Assembly: GCF_016427605.1 (NCBI RefSeq)
Contig: NZ_JAELXQ010000023.1
Location: forward strand, 1 to 51,458
Origin: Ochrobactrum sp. Q0168
GTDB taxonomy: Bacteria > Pseudomonadota > Alphaproteobacteria > Rhizobiales > Rhizobiaceae
Length of the DNA stretch: 51,458 nt
Direction of reading: 5' to 3'
The notes under the pieces: generated by a model
What the model was told of the DNA's origin: nothing
Database searches by the model: none
Seen by the model: only the letters and a program-made list of their open reading frames with translations
Part shown: positions 51,283 through 51,458 of the stretch, in pieces
Layout: each line of letters starts with the position of its first letter
Numbering within the stretch: the first letter of the stretch is position 1
Translations under genes and position numbers: made by a program

Positions 51283-51458
51283 TTAAATGATGCCGTCAGC
51301 CTTGAGCTTCTCGACCAGTTCAGAGACTGAACCAACCTTGACGCCAGCCTTGCGGCCACCCGGCTCTTCGGTCTTCAGAACCTTGAGGCGCGGCGCAATA
51401 TCGGCGCCGAAATCGGCAGGCGATTTCTCGTCCAGCGGCTTCTTCTTCGCCTTCATGA
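51283..51458 (-). CDS. etfB: Electron transfer flavoprotein beta subunit, C-terminal end (start outside window)
   Basis: Minus strand, open from the right edge to a TAA at 51283-51285. The peptide includes [37 protein letters not shown] and [12 protein letters not shown], the conserved C-terminal end of EtfB. EtfB with EtfA carries electrons from acyl-CoA and other dehydrogenases to the membrane ETF-quinone oxidoreductase. Only about 57 residues are visible. The Met at 51456 is an internal residue of the protein. Confidence 0.9.
   Translation of the reverse strand, partial: MKAKKKPLDEKSPADFGADIAPRLKVLKTEEPGGRKAGVKVGSVSELVEKLKADGII

Noticed and set aside
1..51458. CRISPR arrays, tRNA or rRNA genes, intact insertion sequences
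   Set aside because: No regular direct repeats, no cloverleaf or rRNA signature and no complete transposase with ends was found by eye; only the IS5 remnant at about 2.1 kb.

Overview
The window (about 51.5 kb, moderately GC-rich) looks like chromosomal DNA of an alphaproteobacterium of the order Hyphomicrobiales, most likely Brucella/Ochrobactrum. This is inferred from gene content (polyol clusters with GlpD-like and FGGY proteins, bacteriophytochrome with an HWE kinase, rpoE-chrR with a photooxidative-stress block, etfB/etfA with a typical EtfA N-terminus). No rRNA, tRNA or CRISPR array was seen, so the assignment is not proven.

Layout. (1) 1-2.5 kb: the 5' part of a large autotransporter gene running off the left edge, then a non-coding stretch with a decayed, frameshifted IS5-type transposase tail. 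(2) 2.5-15.1 kb: a one-directional (minus strand) catabolic cluster: binding protein, amidase, M20 peptidase, GntR regulator, polyamine-type ABC transporter, RidA, DadA-like oxidase, DUF1028 protein, nitrilase-family hydrolase and a flavin monooxygenase. Two copies of an 18-bp inverted repeat mark two likely promoters. The set suggests uptake of an amide- or amine-containing compound, hydrolysis, oxidative deamination and clean-up of the imine. (3) 15.4-17.4 kb: a compact GntR-TauE-DUF1634 operon whose promoter predicts a leaderless mRNA with a perfect palindrome over the -10. (4) 17.5-27.4 kb: a ribose-type ABC importer, SorC regulator, aldo/keto reductase, GlpD-like dehydrogenase, class I aldolase and LyxK-like kinase, a self-contained pathway for an unidentified polyol or sugar. 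(5) 27.7-34.5 kb: MFS transporter, FGGY kinase, GlpD, an alkyl-DHAP-synthase-like flavoprotein and a GlpP antiterminator-like protein.

(6) 34.8-44.1 kb: LysE exporter, then a photooxidative-stress block. Photolyase and DUF1295 genes diverge from a plus-strand set (flavin amine oxidase-like, DUF1365, cyclopropane-synthase-like methyltransferase, DUF2147, DUF2177, TspO), which converges on ChrR anti-sigma and its ECF sigma factor. Two promoters of the form (T/A)GATCC-N18-TA(A/T) lie before the sigma gene and before the flavoprotein operon, so the sequence itself ties sigma factor and target together. (7) 44.2-48.5 kb: heme oxygenase and a Crp/Fnr regulator, divergent from a bacteriophytochrome kinase with a C-terminal receiver; the oxygenase would supply the biliverdin chromophore. 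(8) 48.6-51.5 kb: an MFS exporter divergent from an AraC regulator, then a truncated etfA start and the 3' end of etfB at the right edge.

Most genes are packed with 4-nt overlaps inside operons. The strongest candidates for undescribed biology are the AGPS-like enzyme with GlpP in a glycerol-type operon, the unidentified polyol pathway, the amide/amine cluster with its paired operators, and the lipid-modifying set under the sigma-ChrR promoter.
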